Below are positions 43,804 to 52,566 of a stretch of DNA of 64,000 nucleotides, one piece after another. A model generated the notes under the pieces. It had not been told where the DNA came from. It made no database searches and worked only from the letters and a program-made list of their open reading frames with translations. This stretch comes from an uncultured Spirochaetales bacterium (GTDB taxonomy: Bacteria; Spirochaetota; Spirochaetia; Sphaerochaetales; Sphaerochaetaceae). Both the position numbers and the translations under genes were made by a program. The stretch's first letter is position 1, and every line of letters begins with the position of its first letter. The stretch is taken from contig CASFTW010000001.1 in the NCBI GenBank assembly GCA_949297785.1, positions 237,853 to 301,852 on the forward strand. The letters run 5' to 3'.

Positions 43804-45085
43804 CTTCCTCGCTCTGGCGGTAACGCATTACGGCAGGAATCGAATAGTCATTTGACTGGCTTCTCTTTCCCAGCTGCTGCTGAAGATCCTGCCAGCGGTT
43901 GACAGTGATTGCCTCTGCATCATTCGGTGCCGGTTTGACAGGAGTCTGAACCTGTGCTGCCGGTGATGAAGATGGCTGATAGCTGCCGACTCCGGCAATA
44001 TGCTGGCTTTCAGCTTCCTTCTCACGTGCACTCTCGCTGCTGCCTGATGAGACAAAACGCTTGAGGGCAGGCTCGCTTTCACTCTCGCCGCCGGTGACAT
44101 CATGATGCGACTCGAATCCTGTTGCAACGACAGTTACCTTGATCCTGTCACCAAGCTCCGGATTGAAAGCCTGTCCTGCAATGATGAGGGCATCTTCCGC
44201 ACAGTTTGCGGTGATGAGCTCAACCACATCCTGATACTCCTGCAGTGTGAGATTATCGCTTCCGGCAAGGTTTACAAGCACGCTCTTCGCACCGTCAATG
44301 GAAGCATTCTCGAGCAGAGGATTGCTTATAGCCTCCTTCGCGGCATCAACAGCCCTGTTGGCTCCTTCTCCGAAACCGATTCCCATGAGAGCATCACCCT
44401 TGCCTTTCATGACTGTCTTGACGTCGGCAAAGTCGATGTTGATCTCACCCGGCTCCGTGATGAGCTCTGAAATACCCTGCACACCCTGATAAAGGACATC
44501 ATCTGCAATGAGGAATGCCTGCTTTATGGGAGTGTTGTTCTCAACCACCCTGAGAAGATACTGATTCGGAATGAGAATAAGCGTGTCAACCTGCTTTCTC
44601 AGCCTCTCGATACCCTGCTGGGCAAGAGCGAATTTCTTCTTTCCCTCAAAGGCAAACGGAGTTGTGACAACCGCAACAGTAAGGGCATTGCAGCTCTTGG
44701 CGATCTCTGCGACAACTGCCGCAGCACCTGTTCCGGTACCGCCGCCCATGCCGGCAGTGATGAATACCATATCTGTGTTTTCAAGCTCGGCCTTTATCTC
44801 TTCCTTGCTTTCAAGTGCGGCTTTCTCTCCGATTTCAGGCTGTCCGCCGGCACCAAGTCCTCCGGTCAGTTCCTTTCCGATTGCGATTCTTGTCTGTGCA
44901 TTTGAACGCTGCAGAGCCTGCACATCGGTGTTGAGCGCCACAAAGGAAACCTTCTTCAGACCGGATGCGATCATCCTGTTGACAGCGTTTCCGCCGGCAC
45001 CGCCGACACCTACTACCTTGATGATGGTCGGAGTTGCCTGTTCTCCTGTTGTAGTGTCTTCAATATCAAAAATTCCGAATCCCAT
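43781..45085 (-). CDS. ftsZ: FtsZ, division ring GTPase
   Basis: A 434-residue tubulin-like GTPase. The signature GGGTGTGAAAVVAEI (tubulin GTP-binding loop) is at about 110-124, with IDFADVKTVM around the T7 loop. A proline-, serine- and glutamine-rich linker follows, then a C-terminal peptide with IPAVMRYR that corresponds to the FtsA/ZipA-binding tail (DIPAFLR-like). The ATG at 45085 has AGGAG eight bases upstream. It follows ftsA by 11 bases and overlaps xerD. Confidence 0.98.
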   Translation of the reverse strand: MGFGIFDIEDTTTGEQATPTIIKVVGVGGAGGNAVNRMIASGLKKVSFVALNTDVQALQRSNAQTRIAIGKELTGGLGAGGQPEIGEKAALESKEEIKAELENTDMVFITAGMGGGTGTGAAAVVAEIAKSCNALTVAVVTTPFAFEGKKKFALAQQGIERLRKQVDTLILIPNQYLLRVVENNTPIKQAFLIADDVLYQGVQGISELITEPGEINIDFADVKTVMKGKGDALMGIGFGEGANRAVDAAKEAISNPLLENASIDGAKSVLVNLAGSDNLTLQEYQDVVELITANCAEDALIIAGQAFNPELGDRIKVTVVATGFESHHDVTGGESESEPALKRFVSSGSSESAREKEAESQHIAGVGSYQPSSSPAAQVQTPVKPAPNDAEAITVNRWQDLQQQLGKRSQSNDYSIPAVMRYRQSEEDENSSRR

Positions 45086-45096
45086 AACTATTTCTC

Positions 45097-46332
45097 CTAG
45101 AATAACTTACCAAAAAATCCTTTTATCTTTCCACCTATTGAGTGCTTTTCCCTGTCACTTCTTGATGCGGCAGAAGAGGAAGCGGAAACCTTTTTCGCCT
45201 CGCTCTTGAGCAGTCCGAGCACAGTCGTGTACTTCGGATTTATATAGCTTCTGTCCAGACCGGGCAATGCCTCAGGGAATCCGATTCTGGCAGGAAGCTT
45301 GAAGATTTCACTTGCAAGTTCCGTCACGCCGGAAAGAAGGGAACCTCCACCGACAAGGACGACTCCTCCGCCGAACGATCCCTGATGCTCGACCTTCTCC
45401 AGTTCCATTGCAAGAAGCGTGAATATTTCAGCCATACGCGGCTCGATGATCTCGGAAAGGGATTTGCGCGGCATTCTGATGCTCGGCATTCCCCCGACCT
45501 GCGGAATGAGAATCATGTCGGAAGAAGGAACGGAAGGCACATAGCAGCTGCCGGACTCGCACTTTATCTGCTCAGCAACCTGTTTGGGCTTGTTGAGTAT
45601 GTATGCAAGATCGCTTGTTATGCTGTCTCCGCCGAAGGCAACACCTCCGGTATAGATAGGACTGCCCTGTGAATATGCGATCATGTTAGTGGTGCCATAA
45701 CCGATGTTTATGAGAATAGTGCCCATCTCCTTTTCCTCAAGGGAGAGGACAACCTCGCAGTCGGCAACAGTCTGAAGCATCATGCGCTGAACCTGAAGGC
45801 CGGCCTTCTGCACGCATTTTCTCTGATTCTGACAGATGGATGAGGAACCCGTTACAAGCAGCACACGGCTCTCGAGCCTGTGCCCGAGCATATCGATCGG
45901 ATCTTTTATGCCGGTCCTTGAATCAACCTGGAAATCCTGTACGAGGGTGTGGAGGAACTCTCTGTCCTGCGGAAGCTCGCGGGCACGTGCGACATCAAGA
46001 GAACGGTAAATATCCTCCCTCTTGATTTCCTGTTCCTTTGAATTGATTCCGACGACTCCTGTGGATTGCAGGCCCTGGATATGATCGCCTCCCACTCCGA
46101 GTATTGCGGAATGTATCTCACAGCCGGCCTGAAGTTCGGCATCGGAGATTACGGAGTTGATAGTTCTCAGGGTCTGCTCGATGTTGACGATTGATCCGCT
46201 GCGCACGCCTTCTGTCTGCTTTTCGCACAGAGCGTCAACCATCAGTGCCCCCTCTTTGTTAACGGACCCAATTACTGCTCTTGTCCAGCTTGAGCCGATA
46301 TCCAGTCCCATCATTATCCTATCACTAGCCAT
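45097..46332 (-). CDS. ftsA: FtsA, membrane tether of FtsZ
   Basis: A 411-residue actin-fold protein with DIGSSWTRAVIG, the connect-1/phosphate regions, the 1C subdomain, and GGVVLVGGGSLLSGV (adenosine motif). The C-terminal tail GGKIKGFFGKLF is an amphipathic helix that binds the membrane and anchors FtsZ. The ATG at 46332 has GGTGGAG six bases upstream. It overlaps nothing but lies 3 bases after ftsQ, so they are co-transcribed. Confidence 0.97.
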   Translation of the reverse strand: MASDRIMMGLDIGSSWTRAVIGSVNKEGALMVDALCEKQTEGVRSGSIVNIEQTLRTINSVISDAELQAGCEIHSAILGVGGDHIQGLQSTGVVGINSKEQEIKREDIYRSLDVARARELPQDREFLHTLVQDFQVDSRTGIKDPIDMLGHRLESRVLLVTGSSSICQNQRKCVQKAGLQVQRMMLQTVADCEVVLSLEEKEMGTILINIGYGTTNMIAYSQGSPIYTGGVAFGGDSITSDLAYILNKPKQVAEQIKCESGSCYVPSVPSSDMILIPQVGGMPSIRMPRKSLSEIIEPRMAEIFTLLAMELEKVEHQGSFGGGVVLVGGGSLLSGVTELASEIFKLPARIGFPEALPGLDRSYINPKYTTVLGLLKSEAKKVSASSSAASRSDREKHSIGGKIKGFFGKLF

Positions 46333-46335
46333 ACT

Positions 46336-47103
46336 CTACTCCACCGTCCTTTTAACCAGGGCATCACTGTACAGATCCCAATGCTGCGGCATAAAGCGTA
46401 TCATGCCTGCAGGATCTTCGGCAGTGCTTGCCTGGATTACCCTTATACTATCACTTATTCTGTTTTTTGATACCTGTTCTCTCACATAAAGTTCAGAGTA
46501 TAAGGAATCCAGACTCAGGACTATCTGTCCGAAGCCTTCACCTGTATTATTATCGTATTTTATATGTGTTATCAAGGAGCTGTTCTCCGCCCTGACCTCG
46601 CTTATCAATTCAAGTATCTGACGGAATGATGAGGGAACAGAGAAGCTTTCAAGATAATTTATGAAAGAGGGTGAAACTTCAACGACACACAGCTGGCCGG
46701 CAAGCGCCTCACAGTCACTCTGCTCAAGCAGAACCGGCTTTTCATCCTCTGAAATCAGATAGTAATCAGTACCGTCGAATAGCATGCACTCTTCATCACT
46801 TTCCACGAGAGTCACTTCCATGTTGTTGAAGTCGCAATAGCGTATGATGCATTCCTTTATTCTCGGATTGCTTTCTATCTGTTCTTTTACCGCCCCTTCA
46901 TCCAGAGTGAAACGGTTTATTCCATAACAAGATGCGAGAAGGATGCTGACAGAACGGGGTACATCGGACATCCCGTCAACGCTGATCATGTCAATGTTGA
47001 AAAGCGGGATATAGCGCACAGCATAGAATGCAGTGATCACCACGACAGCAGCGACGATGAGAATGATGATAAGAAAGTACATCCTCTTCTCACTCATCGC
47101 CAT
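46336..47103 (-). CDS. ftsQ: FtsQ/DivIB division protein
   Basis: A 255-residue bitopic protein: a short cytoplasmic part, one helix (FLIIILIVAAVVVITAFYAV), then a POTRA domain (PLFNIDMISVDGM, RSVSILLASCYGINRFTLDEGAVKEQIESNP) and a beta domain. It links FtsL/FtsB to FtsA and FtsW. The ATG at 47103 overlaps ftsW by 14 bases; a second ATG at 47097 is also possible, and the GAGG upstream does not decide. It lies between ftsW and ftsA as in most dcw clusters. Confidence 0.88.
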   Translation of the reverse strand: MAMSEKRMYFLIIILIVAAVVVITAFYAVRYIPLFNIDMISVDGMSDVPRSVSILLASCYGINRFTLDEGAVKEQIESNPRIKECIIRYCDFNNMEVTLVESDEECMLFDGTDYYLISEDEKPVLLEQSDCEALAGQLCVVEVSPSFINYLESFSVPSSFRQILELISEVRAENSSLITHIKYDNNTGEGFGQIVLSLDSLYSELYVREQVSKNRISDSIRVIQASTAEDPAGMIRFMPQHWDLYSDALVKRTVE

Positions 47104-48268
47104 GTTTCCTCACAATTGAAATCATTTTGTACATCAGTCCGCATTCGACAATGACAATGAAAAGGTTGGTTCCCCCCTGACTGAAGAAAGGAAGAGGAAT
47201 TCCCGTCGGAGGAAGAAGTCCGGTCACGACTGCGATGTTTATTACAACCTGCGTTACGATCATTGTCGTGATGCCTGTCGTCACCAGAGAGGCAAAATCA
47301 TCCTTCCTGCCAAGCCTGACTGCACCTCTGTAGCCCAGAAGCGCAAAGAAAAAGAAAAGAAGCAGGATGAATGCAAAACCTATGATTCCGGTCTCCTCGA
47401 TTATAGAAGAGAGGATGAAATCGTTCTGCACTTCAGGAAGCAGTCCCATCTTATATACACCGTTTCCTATGCCTTTTCCGAAAAGTCCGCCCTCCGCTAT
47501 TGCCGAAAGCGACATATTCACCTGCCAGTTCAGTCCCTGCGGGTCAAGGGATGGAAAAACAAAGCTTGCGATTCTCTTTACCCTGTAACCCTCGCTCAGC
47601 ATATAAAGAACTGCAGGTACGGAAAGAAAAGCCAGTGCAATGATGATATAGCGCAGACGCAGTCTTCCGGCAACGCACATGGCAAGACAGAGGATGAGGA
47701 AATGTATTCCGGTGGTATAGGCTCTCTGCATGAGGATGAGACCTGTGAAAATGAGGATGACTGCAAGGGGCACGACATAATACCAGCCGATATATTTTTT
47801 TGTCTTGCTGCTGGAAAACCACCATGCAAGGAAGATTATGACGCTCAGCTTCACAAGCTCGCTTGGCTGGAACTGAGGCAGAAGAGGAAGTGCCAGCCAC
47901 CGGCGTGCACCAAGCACGGTGACGCCGTAAGGGGAAAAGCTTGTAAGCAGCATGAAAAGTGCAGATATAACGACAAGAGGTATCGCAGCAAGCCTGATAA
48001 CCTTCATCGGTATGAAATATATTGCAGCGGCACAGGCAACGCCCAGCAGCGCAAAAAATCCCTGACGGAGTACAAAGTAATAATGAGGCTGTCCGTTGCT
48101 GATGGCTTCAGGATAGCTGGCAGAGTACAGCATGAGAAGACCGGCACAGATCAGTATGATCACCGTGCACAGAAAGGTGAAAGGAGCAAAGCTGCCGTCA
48201 CTCCTCACTTTTTCATTTTCAATACTGTAATAATCGTTATAGTCTCTTTCCTGCATTTCACTCATCAC
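47090..48268 (-). CDS. ftsW: FtsW, SEDS glycan polymerase
   Basis: A 392-residue polytopic membrane protein of the SEDS family, about ten helices. It has the conserved GLLMLYSAS, LGARRWL, QPSELVKL, the catalytic-loop aspartate in VQNDFILSSIIEETG, and PTGIPLPFFSQGGT. The usual QPDxGT segment reads QRAYTTG. SEDS proteins polymerise lipid II with a class B PBP, here probably the one at 36437. The ATG at 48268 overlaps mraY by 4 bases. Confidence 0.93.
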   Translation of the reverse strand: MMSEMQERDYNDYYSIENEKVRSDGSFAPFTFLCTVIILICAGLLMLYSASYPEAISNGQPHYYFVLRQGFFALLGVACAAAIYFIPMKVIRLAAIPLVVISALFMLLTSFSPYGVTVLGARRWLALPLLPQFQPSELVKLSVIIFLAWWFSSSKTKKYIGWYYVVPLAVILIFTGLILMQRAYTTGIHFLILCLAMCVAGRLRLRYIIIALAFLSVPAVLYMLSEGYRVKRIASFVFPSLDPQGLNWQVNMSLSAIAEGGLFGKGIGNGVYKMGLLPEVQNDFILSSIIEETGIIGFAFILLLFFFFALLGYRGAVRLGRKDDFASLVTTGITTMIVTQVVINIAVVTGLLPPTGIPLPFFSQGGTNLFIVIVECGLMYKMISIVRKHGDE

Positions 48269-49146
48269 AGCACCCTCACGAACAGGATAGCAGAAAGAAG
48301 GGATGTGAAAACAGATATGCTGAAGAATGTATCAACTATTTTCTCTTCCCCCACTCCCTTCATCTCCAGATGATGATGAAACGGTGCGATAAGGAACACC
48401 TTTCTTGAAAACACTCTTATCACGATTATCTGGATGAATGATGAAAGAAGCTCAAGATAAATCACTGCCGATGACAGGACGACGGCTGCCGGATGACGGC
48501 TGAAAAAGGCGGTAAGCGCGATGAACGCACCGATGAAATGACTTCCTCCGTCACCCATGAAAATCGATGCCCTGCACGAGTTGTAGACAAGGTATGCGGC
48601 AAGAACTGCAAAAAGAATCATCGAAGAAGTTCTGAGTGATGGGAATGCAGCAGCACTGAGGATAAGCATAGGCAGGGTGACTTTTGCGGCCAGACCGTCA
48701 AGTCCGTCGGTTATATTAAGCGCGTTCACCGTTGCCGTGATGAAAAGAACCGCCAGAGGATAATAGACAAAATCCGGGATGGCGGAATAATTCTGTCTCA
48801 GGATGAAAGCTGCAAAGACAGATGCAGCAAGCTGGAGAATGAGTTTCGTAATGCTTTTGAAACCGTCCGCGCTGTACCTGCGGAACTTGAGCATGTCATC
48901 TGCAAAACCGATCAGGAAAAACGGGAATGCAAGAAAAAGATAATCAAGACTCTGCCTGTCACCGCTTATGAATGCGCCTGCAGCATAGCTTATGATTATC
49001 GCAACGGAACCGAGCGAACAGGTTCCTTTCTTGAAGCCGTGTTTACCCTGCAATTCATCCTTTATGGGTGAATTGAAACTTCCTGCTGCCTTGACGACAG
49101 CAGGAGTGAGGAGTAATGAAAAGACAAAGGAAACAATTATGCCCAT
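48265..49146 (-). CDS. mraY: MraY, phospho-MurNAc-pentapeptide transferase
   Basis: A 293-residue polytopic enzyme that makes lipid I on undecaprenyl phosphate. Motifs: GFADDMLKF, NALNITDGLDGLA, FMGDGGSHFIGA and PFHHHLEMKG. It is shorter than the usual 320-360 residues because the N-terminal loop and helix are reduced; the KKGTCSLGS motif (usually KKAGTPTMGG) is partly changed. The ATG at 49146 lies 3 bases after murF, and the gene ends in a 4-base overlap with ftsW. Confidence 0.95.
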   Translation of the reverse strand: MGIIVSFVFSLLLTPAVVKAAGSFNSPIKDELQGKHGFKKGTCSLGSVAIIISYAAGAFISGDRQSLDYLFLAFPFFLIGFADDMLKFRRYSADGFKSITKLILQLAASVFAAFILRQNYSAIPDFVYYPLAVLFITATVNALNITDGLDGLAAKVTLPMLILSAAAFPSLRTSSMILFAVLAAYLVYNSCRASIFMGDGGSHFIGAFIALTAFFSRHPAAVVLSSAVIYLELLSSFIQIIVIRVFSRKVFLIAPFHHHLEMKGVGEEKIVDTFFSISVFTSLLSAILFVRVL

Positions 49147-49149
49147 CAG

Positions 49150-50496
49150 CTAACCCACCTCTTTAAAAGTATCAAAGAGGCGTTCCATAGCCATTGAGCG
49201 GGAGCCCTTGAGCAGGAACAGATCCCCATGGGAGGTTTCCTTCCTTATTGAAGAGGAAAGAACCTCGAAATCAGGTGTATAGACAGCCCTTTCCTTTTGT
49301 CCGTTGTCATAAAGCACCTTATAGGCCTCTTCCATCTCGCTGCCGTAAAGATAGATGTACTGGCAGTCCGCGCTGCAGAGCATTCTGCCGACTGTACGGT
49401 GGGCAGAACGTGAAGCACTCCCAAGTTCCTTCATATCGCCGAGCACGATATGTTTGTTCCTGTTCCAGCGGACATTGCTGAGTGTTGCAATGGCATCGCT
49501 GACACTGTCCAGACTGGCATTGTAGCAGTCCTCAATAACGGTGAGGGATCCTTCCCTGACAACCCGGCTGCGGCCGAAGAGAGCCTTCATCGATGAAAGC
49601 CCCCGGGCGATCTCCCTGTCAGGAATTCCAAGACTGCGTGCTGTAGCACAGGCAAGGGCTGCATCCTTTATATTGTGCAGGCCGACAGTAGGCATCACAA
49701 AACGTTCTTTTCCAAGACTCAGCCGGATACCCTCAAGACCGAGAAACTCAATATCGGTAAACGGATTGGGCACTGCGCTGACATTATCGGAAACTGTCCT
49801 GAAATACGGGAGAAACTCTTCATCATCAGGTACGAATCCGGCTGTCTGCGGCAGGAATATCCTGCCCTTCTCCCTTGCAATTGCCTCACGGCTTTTGAAC
49901 TTCTCGAGATGGCTCAGTCCAATATTGGTGATCAATGCGATTTCAGGTGGGAAAACGGATGTGAGCCTGTCCATTTCTCCGACATGATCCACTCCCATTT
50001 CAAAAACAGCATATTCGGCCGTCTCATCAAGAGTGAGAAGAGCAAGCGGCAGCCCGAGCGTGCTGTTGAGATTGCCCGGTGTTTTGCCGACACTGTGACT
50101 GACGGAGAGAATGCTTGAAAGCATCTCCTTTGTCGTTGTCTTGCCGCAGCTTCCCGTCACGCAGATACCCGTGAATTTCTTATTGTTCAATACATGAAGA
50201 CTTGCAAAACGCGCAATGGCACGGGCAACGTCGGATGCGATTATGAAACTTACATCGCTGGAGGCATATTTTGAGATGATATCAGTATGGTGACTGTCAA
50301 TCAGAATAACTGATGCACCTTTTCGTATTGCTTCGGGTATAAAGGAATAACCGTCTGCTCTTTCACCGATCAGGGCAGCATACATAGCATCTTTCACAAC
50401 TTCCCTGGAATCATAGCATACAGCGGCAATGGTCCTGTCCCTGCCTGCAAGTGATGAAGAAGAAAGTGATGCGAAATAAGCCGCCCCTATTTTCAT
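49150..50496 (-). CDS. murF: MurF, UDP-MurNAc-tripeptide-D-Ala-D-Ala ligase
   Basis: A 448-residue Mur ligase that adds D-Ala-D-Ala. It has the N-terminal UDP-binding domain, ATP-binding TGSCGKTTTKEML, the central NxNS-like GNLNSTLGLPLALL, EMGVDHVGEM, and the C-terminal LKGSRSMAME. It overlaps ftsL by 4 bases (ATGA) and ends 3 bases before mraY. murC, murD and murE are not in this cluster, so they are elsewhere. Confidence 0.96.
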   Translation of the reverse strand: MKIGAAYFASLSSSSLAGRDRTIAAVCYDSREVVKDAMYAALIGERADGYSFIPEAIRKGASVILIDSHHTDIISKYASSDVSFIIASDVARAIARFASLHVLNNKKFTGICVTGSCGKTTTKEMLSSILSVSHSVGKTPGNLNSTLGLPLALLTLDETAEYAVFEMGVDHVGEMDRLTSVFPPEIALITNIGLSHLEKFKSREAIAREKGRIFLPQTAGFVPDDEEFLPYFRTVSDNVSAVPNPFTDIEFLGLEGIRLSLGKERFVMPTVGLHNIKDAALACATARSLGIPDREIARGLSSMKALFGRSRVVREGSLTVIEDCYNASLDSVSDAIATLSNVRWNRNKHIVLGDMKELGSASRSAHRTVGRMLCSADCQYIYLYGSEMEEAYKVLYDNGQKERAVYTPDFEVLSSSIRKETSHGDLFLLKGSRSMAMERLFDTFKEVG

Positions 50497-50804
50497 ACCG
50501 AAGTGCTCCGTGCGATTCTGAGTGTCGAAGACGGGTTTATCTCGCTGTACTCGAGATTGTATTCGACAACTTTGTCGATAAGTGCCTCCGGGCTTTTTGC
50601 ATAGCTTATCTCACTTTCAAGAGTGCGTTCTATCTCTTCAAGTTCCATTATGCTGCTCTTCGCCTGTGCGATGCGCATCCTGTATGCATGATTCTCGCCG
50701 ATCTGATAAATAGGAATCATCAGAGTGAAGAACATGAATATGATCAGGCCGACCGTTGCGATCTTGCTGATAAGTGTCAAATTGAATCTGTTACTTGTTT
50801 TCAT
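50493..50804 (-). CDS. ftsL: FtsL-like division protein
   Basis: A 103-residue bitopic membrane protein. The N-terminus is basic, a single helix (ATVGLIIFMFFTLMIPIYQIG) is followed by a coiled coil (AYRMRIAQAKSSIMELEEIERTLESEI). This is the FtsL/DivIC architecture, and the position between rsmH and murF is that of ftsL. The ATG at 50804 has GGGAG nine bases upstream; a further ATG just after the GGGAG is too close. It overlaps rsmH by 14 bases. Sequence similarity is low, as is usual for FtsL. Confidence 0.82.
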   Translation of the reverse strand: MKTSNRFNLTLISKIATVGLIIFMFFTLMIPIYQIGENHAYRMRIAQAKSSIMELEEIERTLESEISYAKSPEALIDKVVEYNLEYSEINPSSTLRIARSTSV

Positions 50805-51699
50805 AATCTGCATCTCCCTTTTTCTCAACTATCCGCAGCTTCGCACTTCTGCTTGGCGGGTTGTCCCTGCATTCCTCATCTGTAGCGACAACAGGATGTT
50901 TTGTAAGAATAGTTATGCCGCCCTCTTGCGCAGCCTTATTTTTGAAAAACCATTTGACCTGTCTGTCTTCCAGTGAATGGAAAGTGATCACGGCAAGTCT
51001 TCCTTTCGGCTTAAGAACTCTTACGGCTTCCTGCAATGCCGGTGTGATTCTATCCAGCTCCCTGTTGACTTCTATGCGCAGGGCCTGAAAGGTTCTTGTG
51101 GCAGGATGGATATGACCATGCCTGTACTGAGGAGGAACCGCTGAGTAAATGATATCTGCAAGGCGGGAAGCACTTGTTATTCTCTCCCTGCTCCTCTCCT
51201 CGGCGATTTTTCTTGCTATGCGTCGTGAGTAGCGCTCTTCAGCATACTGATAGATGACGTCGGCAAGCTCTTCCTCACTGTATTCATTCACAACTGTTTC
51301 AGCACTGAGCTTCTGGTTCTCATCAAGCCTCATATCGAGTTTCTCGTCTGCTCTGAATGAAAAACCGCGCTGGGATTCAACGTAATGGAATATGCTGATG
51401 CCTAGATCGAAAAGTATCATGTCGGCAGAGCTGTCTTCCATTTTGGAAAGTTCCTCATCAAACCACCCGTTTACGGGAGTGAATCTTGAACCGTACGCTC
51501 TCAAACGCTCAATTGCCTTTGCCTGAATTGACTTGTCCCTGTCGAAACCGATGACGGACAGATCCGGGTATTTATCCAGAAAGGCCTGAGAATGACCGCC
51601 CTCTCCGGTGGTGCAGTCTATCATCACGGGATTTCCGCTTACGGGCGCAAGGTATGAGAGTATTTCATTTTTCATTACAGGGGTATGCACAATTTCCAT
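50791..51699 (-). CDS. rsmH: RsmH (MraW), 16S rRNA C1402 methyltransferase
   Basis: A 302-residue SAM-dependent methyltransferase, N4-methylating C1402 of 16S rRNA. It has VHTPVM at the start, DCTTGEGGHSQA (motif I), FDRD, LFDLGISIFHY, RTFQALRIEVN and AVITFHSLEDRQVKWFF. The ATG at 51699 forms TGATG with the mraZ stop, so translation is coupled. It overlaps ftsL by 14 bases. Confidence 0.97.
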   Translation of the reverse strand: MEIVHTPVMKNEILSYLAPVSGNPVMIDCTTGEGGHSQAFLDKYPDLSVIGFDRDKSIQAKAIERLRAYGSRFTPVNGWFDEELSKMEDSSADMILFDLGISIFHYVESQRGFSFRADEKLDMRLDENQKLSAETVVNEYSEEELADVIYQYAEERYSRRIARKIAEERSRERITSASRLADIIYSAVPPQYRHGHIHPATRTFQALRIEVNRELDRITPALQEAVRVLKPKGRLAVITFHSLEDRQVKWFFKNKAAQEGGITILTKHPVVATDEECRDNPPSRSAKLRIVEKKGDADYENK

Positions 51700-52163
51700 C
51701 ACATACCTCTCTTCGCCTTTGCAAGCATTTCTCCAAGTTCGGAAATAGATACCTCATCGTCGTTAAGAAGGTCGTTGTATTTCTCAGGACTCCAGATTTC
51801 AATATAATTGCCCATGCCGAGGATTGTCGCCTCGCTTTTAGGTTCCAATCCGGCATAGGCGCGAAGGGACTGTGGCAGATTTACTCTTCCGCTGGAGTCA
51901 AAGTCCAATGGTTGAGAAGAAGATAAAAAACGCCTTGTGAACATTCTCGCAGCGGGAGAGAAAATCTGCATTCCGTCATCGCCTGAAATAGCAAAAGAGA
52001 AGGTCTTATCGAAAAAATCAGGGGGAAACAAAGCGATGCAAGAACCATCAAGTCCTTTCGTGGCAATAATCTGGTTTCCAGTGAGCATTGAGCGTAGCCG
52101 GGCGGGGATCATCAAGCGACCCTTTTCGTCAACTTTATTGATGTATTCACCAGTCAACAACAT
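51699..52163 (-). CDS. mraZ: MraZ, regulator of the division cluster
   Basis: A 154-residue protein with two AbrB/MraZ swapped-hairpin repeats: LTGEYINKVDEKGRLMIPARLR and the second one with FDSSGRVNLPQSLRAYAGLEPKSEATILGMGNYIEIWS. MraZ binds repeats upstream of its own gene and, in E. coli, represses the dcw operon. The ATG at 52163 has GAGGG about ten bases upstream. A series of 10-bp-spaced G(T/A)GGN boxes lies just upstream (52173-52217). It is the first gene of the 15-gene operon. Confidence 0.96.
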   Translation of the reverse strand: MLLTGEYINKVDEKGRLMIPARLRSMLTGNQIIATKGLDGSCIALFPPDFFDKTFSFAISGDDGMQIFSPAARMFTRRFLSSSQPLDFDSSGRVNLPQSLRAYAGLEPKSEATILGMGNYIEIWSPEKYNDLLNDDEVSISELGEMLAKAKRGM

Positions 52164-52172
52164 TTTCCAACA

Positions 52173-52217
52173 CCCTCAACGTCCCACATTACGGGATTTA
52201 TTACCACTATTTACCAC
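52173..52217 (-). promoter_or_regulatory. MraZ operator, 10-bp-spaced GTGGN boxes
   Basis: On the minus strand, boxes start at 52217 (GTGGT), 52207 (GTGGT), 52187 (GTGGG) and 52177 (GAGGG). The position 52197 (ATCCC) is a skipped box. The exact 10-base step fits MraZ binding of repeats on one DNA face. The mraZ -10/-35 boxes are not clear. Confidence 0.65.
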
Positions 52218-52240
52218 CATATTACTTCATTTTCCCAAAC

Positions 52241-52435
52241 TGAGGCTTATAATTTCATACATAATTGCTGTACAAGTGTGAAAACCGAGGTTAAAATACT
52301 TAAAATAAATTAAGGTATAAAATATTCTATTTTAGAATTTCTTCTTATAATATAAAATATTATATAAATTATTTTATGAATTAAAATTATCAGAAAAAGA
52401 ATTATTTCATGAATTAATCGCAAAATGGGAGCAAA
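52241..52435. other. AT-rich gap between mraZ and the glucan cluster
   Basis: No gene is seen. From 52301 to 52420 only 14 of 120 bases are G or C. There are short palindromic AT runs but no DnaA-box cluster. It may be a promoter-upstream region or simply a non-coding spacer. Confidence 0.5.
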
Positions 52436-52437
52436 TA

Positions 52438-52514
52438 CCCACTTTGTGGACGTGCGATACTGAAAATTCATCACAACCCCGGGGATTTTCCGGGGTTGAT
52501 TCATGAAAAGTGGG
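52438..52514. other. Nested inverted repeats in an intergenic gap
   Basis: Inner stem CAACCCCGG (52474-52482) / CCGGGGTTG (52490-52498) with a 7-base loop; outer arms CCCACTTT (52438-52445) / AAAGTGGG (52507-52514). It lies between the glucan terminator and the AT-rich stretch, outside both transcripts as predicted, and has no T run. Confidence 0.5.
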
Positions 52515-52536
52515 AGAAAGTGGAGCTGTGAACAAG

Positions 52537-52566
52537 TAAAAAAGAAGACCCGGCTCAGCGGGTCTT
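52537..52566 (-). terminator. Terminator of the branching enzyme gene
   Basis: Minus strand stem AAGACCC / GGGTCTT with an 8-base loop (the stop codon is in the loop region), then CTTTTTT. Confidence 0.85.

Noticed and set aside
52241..52435. Replication origin in the AT-rich gap
   Set aside because: No DnaA-box cluster, and no dnaA, dnaN or gyrB nearby.
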